Position numbers and translations under genes: made by a program. From Winogradskyella helgolandensis (lineage in GTDB: Bacteria; Bacteroidota; Bacteroidia; Flavobacteriales; Flavobacteriaceae), in NCBI RefSeq assembly GCF_013404085.1, contig NZ_JABFHO010000002.1:1-64000 (forward strand): DNA of 64,000 nt, read 5' to 3'. The notes beneath the pieces were generated by a model. The model ran no database searches, had not been told where the DNA came from, and saw only the letters and a list, made by a program, of their open reading frames with translations. Positions 1 to 9,260 of this stretch are shown one piece after another (the first letter of the stretch is position 1; each line of letters opens with the position of its first letter).

Positions 1-81
1 TTCGGAATTTTCTCTGGCAAGTTTTTGTTTACTAAATTAGTTGCTTAACCACGCAACTAACCATACACAACAACGTTAGGG
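1..81 (+). repeat. attC site 0, truncated by the window edge
   Basis: Only the right half is present: the right half of the central hairpin, the arm GCAACTAACCATACA and R' GTTAGGG at 75-81. It closes a cassette lying left of the window. Confidence 0.85.
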
Positions 82-91
82 TACATTTGAG

Positions 92-796
92 ATGAACGAC
101 ATAGATTTATTACATAATTGGTGCTTTGGGTGTGATAATCACAAAAAATCTCTGAAAGGTCCTATTTGTAAAATCACAGAAAAAAAACCAGATTTTGATA
201 ATTCATGCAATCTTTATGTTGGAAACAATGAAAAACTGAAAAAAAGTCAACAAAAACTGATTGAAATTAACCTTAAAGACGATAGGTACTTTGAGAAAAT
301 TAAACCAACTTTTTTAACGAAAGAACTAAATAACTTACCCAATGAACTAATCTTAAGAAATAAAAAATTCGATTTGAAGTTTGTTTATCTTTTGCTTTTG
401 GATTTCTTCGGAGCTTATTTTATTCATTATTTCACAAATGACACGCTAAACATCCTGAATTTAGAATTCTTAAAAATTTTCGGAATTCTTACAGTCTTTT
501 CAATTCCTATATTTGGATTTATGTTAGCGAAAATGGCAGACCAATCTGAACAAATAAGGCTCTCAAAAACTGGAATAAGAATTGAAAATAAAGCTTTAAT
601 AAGTTGGACTAATTGTTTCACTTACATTTTGACTAAATATGCAAGTACAGATGGAGAAGCATCTTGGATGCGAAATGAATTTTTAGTTATTAAGAAGCCG
701 TTTGAGAAAGAAATTATGGTCTCAATTGATAGTTTAGAAAAGAAACCATCTGAATTGAGTAATTTAATGGAGAATTATAAAAAAAACGTACCCTAA
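92..796 (+). CDS. Membrane protein with Cys-rich N-terminus (cassette 1)
   Basis: 234 aa, not recognised. The N-terminus carries Cys11, Cys14, Cys26 and Cys39 in a zinc-ribbon-like spacing. Two hydrophobic helices follow at about residues 97-115 and 127-147, then a soluble tail of about 85 residues that could be a PH-like domain (inference). The ATG lies 15 bases after the cassette border. The TAA stop is inside the R'' box of the following attC, so gene and site are fused without spare DNA. Confidence 0.75.
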   Translation: MNDIDLLHNWCFGCDNHKKSLKGPICKITEKKPDFDNSCNLYVGNNEKLKKSQQKLIEINLKDDRYFEKIKPTFLTKELNNLPNELILRNKKFDLKFVYLLLLDFFGAYFIHYFTNDTLNILNLEFLKIFGILTVFSIPIFGFMLAKMADQSEQIRLSKTGIRIENKALISWTNCFTYILTKYASTDGEASWMRNEFLVIKKPFEKEIMVSIDSLEKKPSELSNLMENYKKNVP

Positions 797-925
797 CACC
801 GTGTATAATTAATTGCTTGGTTCTAGCCTACTTGCGAAAATTCCTGCGGAATTTTCACGGGTTCGTGAAAGTTTACTAATTTAGTTGCTTAACCACGCAA
901 CTAACCATACACAATCACGTTGTGG
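791..925 (+). repeat. attC site 1
   Basis: R'' 791-797 is complementary to the cassette start at 75-81; R' 919-925. Main arm type: TGTATAATTAATTGC against GCAACTAACCATACA. Central hairpin GAAAATTCC-TGC-GGAATTTTC. Confidence 0.88.
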
Positions 926-938
926 TGCATTTAAGAAA

Positions 939-1442
939 ATGAATGAGATAATAGAAAAATCGTCGGAAAAAGTAAAAGATCAAATGGAATTTTGGTTTTT
1001 TGGGTTTTTCGGTAAAGAAAAATCTGATTTCAATGGAACCGAAATATTTACTCTGTTCGATTTAATTCCTGAATCAGAAAAAAGCGAGTTTATTAAAAAA
1101 ATGGAATTGAAAAAAAACGAAATTCCTGTTTTGATTTTAAAAATATCGGAATCTGAATTTATTATAAACTCAACTCACAAATTTGTTCTTTTGGATAGTT
1201 CTAAATCTGAATTCATTGAATATCCTGAATTTGAATGGCACAACGGATTTAAAGCCTTTGTGACTAACAGAGAAGATGGAATAAGTGTTAAGCAAAATGG
1301 ACATTTAGCTGATTTTAGAATTCGAAAGACAAACGGAGAGATAATAACCCGAAAAATACCGACAGGCGAACCTGGTTTTGCCTTTTGGAATGTTACTAAA
1401 AAATGTGAGTTAATTGGGAGAAAATATAAAATCACAGAATGA
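939..1442 (+). CDS. Hypothetical soluble protein (cassette 2, gene 1)
   Basis: 167 aa from the ATG at 939; no signal peptide or membrane segment, acidic and beta-rich in appearance, no motif I recognise. The frame stays open upstream into the attC, but a start there would encode attC-derived residues, so the first ATG after the cassette border is preferred. Its TGA overlaps the ATG of the next gene (ATGA), suggesting translational coupling. Confidence 0.65.
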   Translation: MNEIIEKSSEKVKDQMEFWFFGFFGKEKSDFNGTEIFTLFDLIPESEKSEFIKKMELKKNEIPVLILKISESEFIINSTHKFVLLDSSKSEFIEYPEFEWHNGFKAFVTNREDGISVKQNGHLADFRIRKTNGEIITRKIPTGEPGFAFWNVTKKCELIGRKYKITE

Positions 1443-1852
1443 AAACAGCATTTAATCTAAAATTAATATTAAGCTTAAACCTAATCAATTGTTCTGGTAA
1501 TAAAAATATCAAAAATGATAAAAGTAAAATAAAAATGGAACTGATGGTTTTATCAAACTATGGTGCTGATGAAAAAATAATTTCTAATAGCACAACTATT
1601 GAACAGATTAAGAGCACTATGAATGAACTGAATTGGAATAATTTTCATCAAGTTGTACTTTCGACTAATGACAGCAACTGGATTGAAGTTGGAGGAAACT
1701 TGAACGAAGATGGACTTTCTTCTATGTATGAGGAAAATGGAAAACAATTCATTATAAATGAACCACCATCGTCTAAAAAACATATGACAGAAATTCTCAT
1801 TTCTTACTTCAAAGGAGATGGGAAATTTAAAAGAGAAAATAAGTTTGAATAA
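1439..1852 (+). CDS. Putative small lipoprotein or immunity-like protein (cassette 2, gene 2)
   Basis: 137 aa. The N-terminus (KLILSLNLINC) looks like a short lipoprotein signal with Cys18 as the lipidated residue. The mature part contains a 'WIEVGG' beta segment that faintly recalls Imm1-type immunity proteins; this is only a resemblance. It overlaps the upstream gene by 4 bases, so the two are probably made together. Confidence 0.6.
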   Translation: MKTAFNLKLILSLNLINCSGNKNIKNDKSKIKMELMVLSNYGADEKIISNSTTIEQIKSTMNELNWNNFHQVVLSTNDSNWIEVGGNLNEDGLSSMYEENGKQFIINEPPSSKKHMTEILISYFKGDGKFKRENKFE

Positions 1853-1861
1853 AAAACGACA

Positions 1862-1996
1862 CCACAACAACGTGTATAATTAATTGCTTTGGTCGTTGCT
1901 TATTTGGAAAATTCCTTCGGAATTTTCTCGCGTTCGTTTTTGTTTACTAAATTAGTTACTGAAACACGCAACTAACCATACACAAAACCGTTAGCG
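1862..1996 (+). repeat. attC site 2
   Basis: R'' 1862-1868 mirrors the cassette 2 start (GTTGTGG). R' 1990-1996. Main arm type with the left spacer AACAACG instead of AACACCG; hairpin GGAAAATTCC-TTC-GGAATTTTC. Confidence 0.88.
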
Positions 1997-2032
1997 GTAA
2001 TGCGAAAAAAATCCTACTTCTGAATTAAAGAT

Positions 2033-3103
2033 ATGCCAAAAAACACAAATTCACAAAAAATAGGTTCAGCAGGACACAGCATTGCCGAAACTCAAATTAA
2101 GTTATCTGAAGTTTGGATTGCTCGCAACCTTACTGAAGACTTTGGAATTGATATAGAGTTAGAATTTTCACCAACTGACGATGAAGTTGAAGGTAAATTT
2201 ATAAAGGCTCAAATTAAGTCGCACAAGAAAATTGAAATTCATAGCGGAATTTTAACCGAATCTTTTTCTAAATCCTTTCTACGATATGTCTATGAATGTA
2301 GAATACCAATAATTTTAATTATTGTGGAAACAAGTACGTCAAATTCTTGGTATGTATGGATACAAAAATGGCTTATTGATAGTGGAAACAGTACTAATAT
2401 ATACGATGAAAGCCAAAATAAAAGTATGTCAGTACAAATAAATACTGAAAATGATTTTAAACGAGCATTAAAAAGAGATTTGATTTCAATTGCATCTTGG
2501 GAAAACAAAACACAATTATATATTGCCGTTAAGGACTTGGCAAGTTTATCATTAAGAATGTATGATGATAAACTTTCGGAGTTATTATTTGGGTATTTAG
2601 AAGAATTGAAATCAGCCAATCCAAATGACCCAGATTACATTGATTTACTCTTAAATAGAGTAATTGAATTGGGTACAGGAATTTGGGCTACAAATGAAGG
2701 CAATAAAGTTTCGCAAATGCTATTCTCATTTTTGAGAGAAAATGGAAATAAAATAAATGCTGACCACATTTCAAAACTTGTTATTAGAGGAAAAGATTGT
2801 TCAAGAACAGGAATAAATGCGCTAGGCTTGCTTTATGATAATTACCCAGAACATACTGCATCCTTAAAATTAATAAGCAGATTTAAGAATTTTGATGACC
2901 CAAGATTATTTTATTATTGTTCTATTAGAGAAAGATTTTTGGGTACAAAAAGTCCAAGTTGGCTAAATGAAAAGAATGATTTAAATTTAGGTAAAATTAA
3001 AACCGATTTTTCAGAAATTAATACCAGTATATTTGATAAATGGGCAAATCGTGGAGATAGTGTGATTTTCGATTATGTCTATTTTGACGGAGAAAAAAAA
3101 TAA
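2033..3103 (+). CDS. DUF4365 domain protein, copy 1 (cassette 3)
   Basis: 356 aa. The N-terminal 150 residues match my recollection of DUF4365, a PD-(D/E)XK-like fold often found in defence loci: 'DFGIDIELEF' near residue 36 followed by 'KAQIKS' near residue 59 gives the D...E...QxK arrangement. The remainder is helical and unrecognised. An identical protein is encoded at 12933-14003. Nuclease activity and a defence role are inferences. Confidence 0.8.
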   Translation: MPKNTNSQKIGSAGHSIAETQIKLSEVWIARNLTEDFGIDIELEFSPTDDEVEGKFIKAQIKSHKKIEIHSGILTESFSKSFLRYVYECRIPIILIIVETSTSNSWYVWIQKWLIDSGNSTNIYDESQNKSMSVQINTENDFKRALKRDLISIASWENKTQLYIAVKDLASLSLRMYDDKLSELLFGYLEELKSANPNDPDYIDLLLNRVIELGTGIWATNEGNKVSQMLFSFLRENGNKINADHISKLVIRGKDCSRTGINALGLLYDNYPEHTASLKLISRFKNFDDPRLFYYCSIRERFLGTKSPSWLNEKNDLNLGKIKTDFSEINTSIFDKWANRGDSVIFDYVYFDGEKK

Positions 3104-3118
3104 AATATAAAGCACTAC

Positions 3119-3253
3119 CGCTAACACCGTGTATAATTAATTGCTTGGTTCTTCACTACTTGCGAAAATTCCTGCGGAATTTTCTCTGGTCCGTAAAAGT
3201 TTGCTAAATTAGCTACCCAACCACGCAACTAACCATACACAAACACGTTGGCA
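3119..3253 (+). repeat. attC site 3
   Basis: R'' 3119-3125 mirrors the cassette 3 start GTTAGCGGTA over ten bases; R' 3247-3253. Main arm type; hairpin GAAAATTCC-TGC-GGAATTTTC. Same sequence as the site at 14019. Confidence 0.9.
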
Positions 3254-3309
3254 GTAATTAAAAACTCACTCAAAACCAAAACTGAATTAAGACTTATAAA
3301 AGTAAATTT

Positions 3310-3570
3310 ATGAATGAAAGAGTTTTAATTATTTTAAGAAAACTGATAAATGTATTGAGATATATTTTTACAGGATTTTGGGGATTTTTAACAATAATTG
3401 TTATCATATATTTAATTCATAGATATTCAAATCCTGGTTGGAAAAGTATTTCAAATCGAGACTTAAAAGATTATGGAAAAATTAGTTTAATCTTTTTTTC
3501 AATATTCGGAATCTTGACATTTTTAAAATATTCTATAACTAAAAAATTGAATAAAAATGAAGAAAAGTAA
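3310..3570 (+). CDS. Small two-helix membrane protein, copy 1 (cassette 4, gene 1)
   Basis: 86 aa with hydrophobic helices at about residues 14-34 and 58-73 separated by a short polar loop, and a Lys-rich C-terminus. No known family. The same protein is encoded at 18222-18482 in a second copy of the whole cassette. Confidence 0.65.
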   Translation: MNERVLIILRKLINVLRYIFTGFWGFLTIIVIIYLIHRYSNPGWKSISNRDLKDYGKISLIFFSIFGILTFLKYSITKKLNKNEEK

Positions 3571-3624
3571 AACTTTGAAAGTTTAAAAAATCCATTTGAA
3601 ATTTATAAGGTGAATTTAAAGTTT

Positions 3625-3687
3625 ATGAAAAAGAATAAAAAAGGAGGAAATACAATCAAAATAAAAGAATATTTATTAAAGAAATAA
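3625..3687 (+). CDS. Possible 20-aa basic peptide (cassette 4)
   Basis: Short ORF MKKNKKGGNTIKIKEYLLKK between the two larger genes. It holds eight lysines. Its own sequence contains the purine run AAAGGAGGA, so it may be only a ribosome-binding region. It is retained unchanged in the second cassette copy (18537-18599), which says little because the whole cassette is duplicated. Confidence 0.25.
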   Translation: MKKNKKGGNTIKIKEYLLKK

Positions 3688-3699
3688 ATTGAAACCATT

Positions 3700-4047
3700 G
3701 TGAGAGATTATAACTATTTAATGGAAAAATTTTCATCATTAATTTACGGATTAACTACAGGAAAAGGTAATATTAAAGAACGACTTATCGTAAATTCGGT
3801 TGAACTTCATATGACATTTGGACTTGAATTCCCTGAAGAATTTAAAGACCAAAAGAATGAAATTATAAGTCGTTTGACAAAATTCTCAGCATTAATGGAA
3901 GATAGTGAAATTATTATGAGTTCTTATAATCGAACGATTTCAAAATGTCGATATAATACTATTGTAGAATTAACAGAATTAATAGCTAATTTACATTTAG
4001 ATATGCAATTCTATTTAAGAACTCTGAAAACTTCCCGAAAAGAATAA
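3700..4047 (+). CDS. Helical protein, four-helix-bundle-like, copy 1 (cassette 4, gene 2)
   Basis: 115 aa from a GTG start; an ATG seven codons downstream (3721) is an equally possible start. The sequence is almost entirely amphipathic helix, which recalls four-helix-bundle proteins, but I see no diagnostic motif. It follows the small membrane protein in the same cassette, and both recur at 18222-18959. Confidence 0.6.
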   Translation: MRDYNYLMEKFSSLIYGLTTGKGNIKERLIVNSVELHMTFGLEFPEEFKDQKNEIISRLTKFSALMEDSEIIMSSYNRTISKCRYNTIVELTELIANLHLDMQFYLRTLKTSRKE

Positions 4048-4081
4048 CAAAAATAGATTAAACATCTGAAAAAATAACTAC

Positions 4082-4212
4082 TGCCAACACCGTATATAAT
4101 TTATTGCTAGTTCTAGCCTACTTACGAAAATCCTCGCGGATTTTCTATTCGGTTTTTATTTGCTAAATTACGTGCTAAACCACGCAACAAACCATATACA
4201 AACACGTTGGCG
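4082..4212 (+). repeat. attC site 4
   Basis: R'' 4082-4088 mirrors the cassette start GTTGGCAGTA; R' 4206-4212. Second arm type: TATATAATTTATTGC against GCAACAAACCATATA. Hairpin GAAAATCC-TCGC-GGATTTTC. Confidence 0.9.
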
Positions 4213-4249
4213 TGCATTTGAGAAAACTCGATAGAAATATTTGAATAAG

Positions 4250-4477
4250 ATGAAAATTGGAGATATTGTTGAATATCATAATGAATTTGGATTAATTATT
4301 GAAATTCCAAAAACGGACAACAACGGAAAGTATTTGTCTGGAGATTTACTCGTTCAATGGGATACTGAAAATGAAAACGATATTGAGAATTGCATTGGAA
4401 ATTTAGAAGGATTTCTAAAAATAGTAGATAAACACGAGTTCAAGTTTATAAAACTAAATGAGCAAATGAAAAAGTAA
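4250..4477 (+). CDS. Small hypothetical protein (cassette 5, gene 1)
   Basis: 75 aa from the ATG at 4250; a TTG three codons upstream is less likely. The start 'MKIGDIVEYHNEFGLIIEI' followed by a beta pattern suggests a small SH3-like barrel. Function unknown. The next gene starts seven bases downstream. Confidence 0.6.
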   Translation: MKIGDIVEYHNEFGLIIEIPKTDNNGKYLSGDLLVQWDTENENDIENCIGNLEGFLKIVDKHEFKFIKLNEQMKK

Positions 4478-4484
4478 AAATATT

Positions 4485-4712
4485 ATGAGTCGCTCAAAAA
4501 AGAAAACTAAAATACACGGAATTACAACTGCAACGTCTGAAAAGGAAAACAAGCAAGACGCAAACAGAAAATTTCGAAGAGTTATTAAGCAAAAAGTTAA
4601 ATCAGAAGAAACGGAATTACCAGAATTACGTGAAGTTTCGAATGTTTGGAGCTTTGACAAAGATGGAAAAAGATATAATCCTGAAATGACTGACAAAGAA
4701 TTACGAAAATAA
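4485..4712 (+). CDS. Small basic hypothetical protein (cassette 5, gene 2)
   Basis: 75 aa, rich in Lys and Arg, particularly in the first 40 residues (MSRSKKKTKIHGITT...), with no hydrophobic segment. The composition would suit a nucleic-acid-binding protein, but no motif supports this. It sits seven bases after the upstream gene and ends close to the attC. Confidence 0.6.
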   Translation: MSRSKKKTKIHGITTATSEKENKQDANRKFRRVIKQKVKSEETELPELREVSNVWSFDKDGKRYNPEMTDKELRK

Positions 4713-4721
4713 AAAACGACA

Positions 4722-4852
4722 CGCCAACACCGTATAAAAATAATTGCGGTTTAGTGCTTAATCAAAGGTCGTTGCGTGTTTGTAACGTCTATTTTCCTTC
4801 GGAAAATCCTCGCATACAAACCCGCAACTATTCTTATACATAAACGTTATGC
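4722..4852 (+). repeat. attC site 5
   Basis: R'' 4722-4728 mirrors the cassette start GTTGGCG; R' 4846-4852. Third arm type: TATAAAAATAATTGC against GCAACTATTCTTATA. Hairpin ATTTTCC-TTC-GGAAAAT. Confidence 0.87.
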
Positions 4853-4870
4853 CCAACTTAAAACAAAAGA

Positions 4871-6172
4871 ATGTCAGAAGATAAAGAAGAAATAAGAGAA
4901 GCAACTCAATCCGAATTATTCGAATACAATTTAGATAGATTTTTAGAAGAACTTTCTGCTCTTAACGATACTCTACCCATTCAGTTATTTTTACTTGATT
5001 TCAAGCATAAACAGTTAATTGAAAAACTTGAAAAAATATCAACTCAAGAAGAAGGAGAAAACGAAGAAGGAGAAAAATATACAAGCTATAAAGTTAGTTC
5101 GGACAATATTGAGGAATTCCCTAAAATACACAAACACCTTAATAGGTCTGAGATTGCAAAAAAAATTATACCGCGAAATTTTATAGTATCTATTATTAGT
5201 CAATATGATGCTTTTTTAGGTGACTTAATGAGAGCTTTGTATGAAATTAATCCAAATATCATAAGGTCTAGCGAGAAAGAAATTAATGCAGAAGATTTAT
5301 TTACTTATGAAACAATTGACGAATTAAAAAACCATATAATTGACAAAGAGGTTGATACTTTATTAAGGGAAGGTCATTATGAACAACTATTAATTTTAGA
5401 GAAAAAAATATCTATTGTTTCAGATAACAAATTCACCTTAACAACAAATCTTCCGGTACTCAGTAGTTTTATAGAATTAACCCAAAGACGAAATTTATTT
5501 GTTCATACAAATGGATCTTCAACAAAACAATATCTACAAATATCTAAGAAATGGAAGTTTAAAACTGAATGTGATTCTGTCAATCAAGAGTTAATTGCAA
5601 ATCCAGAATATTGTCAAAAAGCTTACAGCATTTTGTATGAAATGAGTGTGAAATTGACACACGTTTTATGGAGGAAATTTGTTCCACAAGAAAGAAAAGA
5701 TGCAGACGAACATTTAAACCAAATTATTTATGACTTACTAATAGACAATAAATATGAATTAGCTATTGAGTTTGCAAACTTTTTTACTGATGTTATTAAA
5801 AAGTTTTCGAGCGAACAGTTCAGAAAGTTTGTTGTTGTCAATAAGGCTATAGCATACAAAATGTTAAACAAAGAAAAAGAATGTAAGCAAGTTATTAAAA
5901 GTGAGGATTGGTCAATTGGAAATGAATTTAAATTGGCTAAGTTAATCTTGGAAGATAATTTTATCGAAGCTAAGGAACTAATGATGAAAATTGGTAACAA
6001 TGATGAAGTTGTAAATAAAAAAGCTTATGAAAACTGGCCTTTATTCGAAAAATTTAGATTAACAGAAGAATTTAAATCTGCATATTTAGATTTGTTTAAA
6101 GAAGAATTTACACTTGAAGAAATACAAGAAAAAAACAAAGAAGAAAAAGAATTAGAACCAGCGGAAAAATAA
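4871..6172 (+). CDS. HEPN-like protein (cassette 6)
   Basis: 433 aa, cytosolic and mainly helical. Around residues 205-213 the motif RRNLFVH fits the R-x4-H signature of HEPN ribonuclease domains, and the preceding 'IISQYDAFLGDLMRAL' segment fits the long first helix of such domains. The second half looks like helical repeats. HEPN proteins act in toxin-antitoxin and abortive-infection systems; that role here is inferred. The gene fills its cassette alone. Confidence 0.6.
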   Translation: MSEDKEEIREATQSELFEYNLDRFLEELSALNDTLPIQLFLLDFKHKQLIEKLEKISTQEEGENEEGEKYTSYKVSSDNIEEFPKIHKHLNRSEIAKKIIPRNFIVSIISQYDAFLGDLMRALYEINPNIIRSSEKEINAEDLFTYETIDELKNHIIDKEVDTLLREGHYEQLLILEKKISIVSDNKFTLTTNLPVLSSFIELTQRRNLFVHTNGSSTKQYLQISKKWKFKTECDSVNQELIANPEYCQKAYSILYEMSVKLTHVLWRKFVPQERKDADEHLNQIIYDLLIDNKYELAIEFANFFTDVIKKFSSEQFRKFVVVNKAIAYKMLNKEKECKQVIKSEDWSIGNEFKLAKLILEDNFIEAKELMMKIGNNDEVVNKKAYENWPLFEKFRLTEEFKSAYLDLFKEEFTLEEIQEKNKEEKELEPAEK

Positions 6173-6179
6173 AAGCAGG

Positions 6180-6312
6180 GCATAACACCGTATAAAAATA
6201 ATTGCGGTTTAGTGCTTAATCCAAAAGTCGTTGCGTGTTTGTAACGTCTGATTTTCCTTCGGAAAATCCTCGCATACAAACCCGCAACTATCCTTATACA
6301 TAAACGTTACCA
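6180..6312 (+). repeat. attC site 6
   Basis: R'' 6180-6186 (GGGCATAAC with flank) mirrors the cassette start GTTATGCCC; R' 6306-6312. Third arm type; hairpin GATTTTCC-TTC-GGAAAATC. Confidence 0.87.
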
Positions 6313-6324
6313 CACATTTGCGAA

Positions 6325-6966
6325 ATGACGACATTTATAGTTTTAATAACAATATTTTCAGGAATTAGTTTAGTGCTGATTTTGAAAAAATATGACTTTC
6401 CAAAACTGGAAAAAGTTATTAGAAAAATCTCATTTTACTCTTTAATCGGAATTTTAATCTGTATTGTACTTCTGGTTTTTGACTTCCGACCAAAAGGAAA
6501 ATACACAACCTCAATAATTGGACTGACATTCTTGCTGTCTACAATTCTACTTTTCGGATTGACTAAAAACAGTTTGACCAAAATATTGAGCAGAATTTTG
6601 ACAATACCAATTTTCATTTTCGGAATATTAAGTATGTTTTGGGAAATGGGATTTGTGTTTTTTTATTTAATCACTTTGCCATTTCAGCCACCTTTTTCAA
6701 AATCTGAAATTAATGCTAATCATAACGTAGAAGTACGAGTTGGCGGATTTTTCGCTTGTGGAGAAAGTTTAGTAATTACAAAATCCGAATTTGGAATTTT
6801 AGACAAACAGCATTATGTCGGAAATAACTTTTACATGACTGGAATCGATAAAATTGAAACTTTAGAATTTAAAGAAAATGATGTGGAATTTTTAATATAT
6901 CACGATGGAAAAACTGAATTTGAAAACCCATATAAATATCAACCTGAAATGAAAAACGTGTGGTAA
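6325..6966 (+). CDS. Polytopic membrane protein (cassette 7)
   Basis: 213 aa with about four hydrophobic helices in the first 125 residues and a soluble C-terminal domain of about 85 residues. Not recognised. The ATG lies 17 bases after the cassette border, following the leader CATTTGCGAA that many cassettes share. The stop TAA is part of the attC R'' box. Confidence 0.68.
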   Translation: MTTFIVLITIFSGISLVLILKKYDFPKLEKVIRKISFYSLIGILICIVLLVFDFRPKGKYTTSIIGLTFLLSTILLFGLTKNSLTKILSRILTIPIFIFGILSMFWEMGFVFFYLITLPFQPPFSKSEINANHNVEVRVGGFFACGESLVITKSEFGILDKQHYVGNNFYMTGIDKIETLEFKENDVEFLIYHDGKTEFENPYKYQPEMKNVW

Positions 6967-7093
6967 CACCGTGTATAATTAATTGCTTGTTTCTAGCCTA
7001 CTTACGAATATTCCTGCGGAATATTCTATTCGGTTTTTATTTGCTAAATTAGTTGCTCAAACACGCAACTAATCATACACAAACACGTTGTGG
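6961..7093 (+). repeat. attC site 7
   Basis: R'' 6961-6967 mirrors the start GTTACCACAC over ten bases; R' 7087-7093. Main type with right arm GCAACTAATCATACA, which restores pairing at one of the three usual mismatches; hairpin GAATATTCC-TGC-GGAATATTC. Confidence 0.88.
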
Positions 7094-7122
7094 TGCATTT
7101 GAAAAAAAATCGAGATTACTAA

Positions 7123-7659
7123 ATGTTTTTAGGCTTAAAACTACTTTTCCTACTTCTAATTTCGCCAATAATAATTGGTGTTTTTATTTATGGCTTAAAA
7201 AGAAAAACAGAATCTAGCGGAAAAATAATTCTAACTCTTTATGCAATTGGTTTTTGTTCAATCCTATTACTCTGGATTATTGGAACATTAAATCAGAAAA
7301 AAGTACTGGAAAAATCAGATTTTTATGGCGAATATATAATTGACCGAGATTATTTTTCTGGAAAACAAGCGGATTGGCAATACAACAACTTCCGATTTGA
7401 AATTAAAGAAAATGATTCGATTTACTTTTACGTTACGAACGGAAAATTAATTAAAGAAACCTATAAAGGAGCAATATCAACAGTAGCACCATACCAATCT
7501 GCAAGACTGAAAATAAAAATGGACTTACCAACTCATCACGTATTGAATAGTAATCCAACAATATATCGTGAATCTTGGGACTTTTTTATGGTATTTAATT
7601 CACAGAAATTTCATAATATGTATTTCCGAAAAGGAGAATGGAAAGAAATTGAATATTAA
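7123..7659 (+). CDS. Membrane protein with soluble C-terminal domain (cassette 8, gene 1)
   Basis: 178 aa. Two helices at about residues 4-24 and 36-57, then a beta-rich domain of about 115 residues probably exposed outside the membrane. No family recognised. The next gene begins two bases after its stop. Confidence 0.65.
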   Translation: MFLGLKLLFLLLISPIIIGVFIYGLKRKTESSGKIILTLYAIGFCSILLLWIIGTLNQKKVLEKSDFYGEYIIDRDYFSGKQADWQYNNFRFEIKENDSIYFYVTNGKLIKETYKGAISTVAPYQSARLKIKMDLPTHHVLNSNPTIYRESWDFFMVFNSQKFHNMYFRKGEWKEIEY

Positions 7660-7661
7660 TA

Positions 7662-8045
7662 ATGAAGAAAGAAAAGATTTTAAAAATAATATCTCTATCA
7701 TCATATTCGTTAATTATATTAATGGGACAAATGATAGGTATCCCTTTTATCTTTTGGCTTATATGGACAAGTTTTGAATTTGGAAATAATGACCAAATAT
7801 TTGCTATTTTAGGACTTATTGGTCTAATTCTGAACTTTACTAAATATTATAAGAGGACAATTATAAAAATAATGAGTTTTTCTTTAATGCTTATTCCAAT
7901 TATTAGAAGATTAACAGAAATACCGTTTGAAAAGTTTAAATATCTCGCTTTTCAAATACCTTTAATTATTTTTATTATTACCACTATAATCTTAATATTA
8001 ACATCAATCTGGACGAAAAAAAACGCACCACAACACCGTGTATAA
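7662..8045 (+). CDS. Four-helix membrane protein (cassette 8, gene 2)
   Basis: 127 aa with four hydrophobic helices. It is clearly paralogous to the protein at 31018-31398 (shared 'SLIxLMGQMIGxPFIFWLI', 'SFEFGN', 'DQIFAI'). The frame runs through the attC R'' box, so the last residues, PQHRV, are attC-encoded. Both paralogues are the second gene of their cassette. Confidence 0.65.
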   Translation: MKKEKILKIISLSSYSLIILMGQMIGIPFIFWLIWTSFEFGNNDQIFAILGLIGLILNFTKYYKRTIIKIMSFSLMLIPIIRRLTEIPFEKFKYLAFQIPLIIFIITTIILILTSIWTKKNAPQHRV

Positions 8046-8162
8046 TTAATTGCTTTGGCAAGTGATTATTTGGAAAATTCCTTCGGAATTTTCTCGCGTT
8101 CGTTTTTGTTTACTAAATTAGTTGCTTAAACACGCAACTAACCATACACAACAACGTTGGTT
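8028..8162 (+). repeat. attC site 8
   Basis: R'' 8028-8034 mirrors GTTGTGGTGC; R' 8156-8162. Main type; hairpin GGAAAATTCC-TTC-GGAATTTTC. The left 15 bases also code for the end of the upstream gene. Interior matches site 14. Confidence 0.88.
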
Positions 8163-8188
8163 GCAATTAAAATTGACCTTGAATCATA

Positions 8189-8965
8189 ATGAAATTAAGC
8201 TTCTTCCTCTGGACTCTGATTCTTTTGACTCTTTTGAGTCTTGGATTTGACCTATTCGGTTTCTATTTTATAATAGAATATAATGTCGAAGCCTTTGATT
8301 TTGGAATTATTGGTGGAGGTGTCAAGCTTTTATTTTGGTTAAGCTTTTTAGGTACAATCATATTCCTTATCATTAAAAGAAATCAGTTATCTAAAAGAAA
8401 CGTCTCTTCGACAATAATGCTGTTAATTATAATTCTATCACTTACACTAATTGATAAAACAGCAATGATAGAAAGTTTGTTCCAAAAAATATATTTTTCC
8501 GATAACGTTATGATGGAGGATTCAACAGATTTCACTCTAAATGATATCGCAGAAATTCAGGTTATCGACCTACTACACTTAGTACAAACCGATAACAGAA
8601 AAGTTTTTTCAGAATTAATAGCTTACTCTGGTAACGATAAAGAAAGAATATTTAAGGATCATTTGGACTTAAGTGTTATTGAAGAGCAGGAAACAAACAC
8701 GTTGTATTTTAATCAGTTTAGGAAAATAATTGATTATTGCTATAACCTCAAACCATCAACAGGCAATATTGACACAGAATATAACTTTGTAATGACTGAC
8801 AGTCGGACAATTCAAAAAAACAAACGACAAGTCGTTAGAGTAAAAATGAATTTCTGCTTACCTAACGAAGTAAAATGTATCGAAGACGTTTATTATTTTG
8901 ATTTTGTCAAATCAGATAAAACCTTATTACTGATTGACATTAACGACATGGAATTATATAAATAA
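8189..8965 (+). CDS. Membrane protein, three N-terminal helices (cassette 9)
   Basis: 258 aa. Hydrophobic helices at about residues 4-29, 46-63 and 74-90 precede a 165-residue soluble region. Not recognised. About 135 bases of non-coding DNA lie between its stop and the attC, containing a short GC-richer stretch (9025-9085) with no clear feature. Confidence 0.65.
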   Translation: MKLSFFLWTLILLTLLSLGFDLFGFYFIIEYNVEAFDFGIIGGGVKLLFWLSFLGTIIFLIIKRNQLSKRNVSSTIMLLIIILSLTLIDKTAMIESLFQKIYFSDNVMMEDSTDFTLNDIAEIQVIDLLHLVQTDNRKVFSELIAYSGNDKERIFKDHLDLSVIEEQETNTLYFNQFRKIIDYCYNLKPSTGNIDTEYNFVMTDSRTIQKNKRQVVRVKMNFCLPNEVKCIEDVYYFDFVKSDKTLLLIDINDMELYK

Positions 8966-9101
8966 GAAACTATAGTAATCTACTATTTAGGACTTATCTC
9001 AGATTTGCTAAATGAGTGCATTTCAAATGGTCGTAGTCAGTCATAAAAAGCAGTCGGACGGATTCTGACGGAAGAAAGACTAAATGGAATAAAAAAACTG
9101 C

Positions 9102-9236
9102 AACCAACACCGTGTATAATTAATTGCTTTTTAAGTGCTTACTTGCGAAAATTCCTGCGGAATTTTCACGGGTTCGTAAAAGTTTGCTAAATTAGTTGCT
9201 TTACCACGCAACTAACCATACACATCAACGTTAGCA
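9102..9236 (+). repeat. attC site 9
   Basis: R'' 9102-9108 mirrors GTTGGTTGCA over ten bases; R' 9230-9236. Main type; hairpin GAAAATTCC-TGC-GGAATTTTC. Confidence 0.88.
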
Positions 9237-9260
9237 CCAATATAAACCAACCATCAATTA

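Noticed and set aside
885..938. Upstream start of the cassette 2 gene inside the attC (also at 10838 and 25854)
   Set aside because: The extra residues are translated attC sequence and recur before unrelated genes, so the first ATG after the cassette border is preferred.
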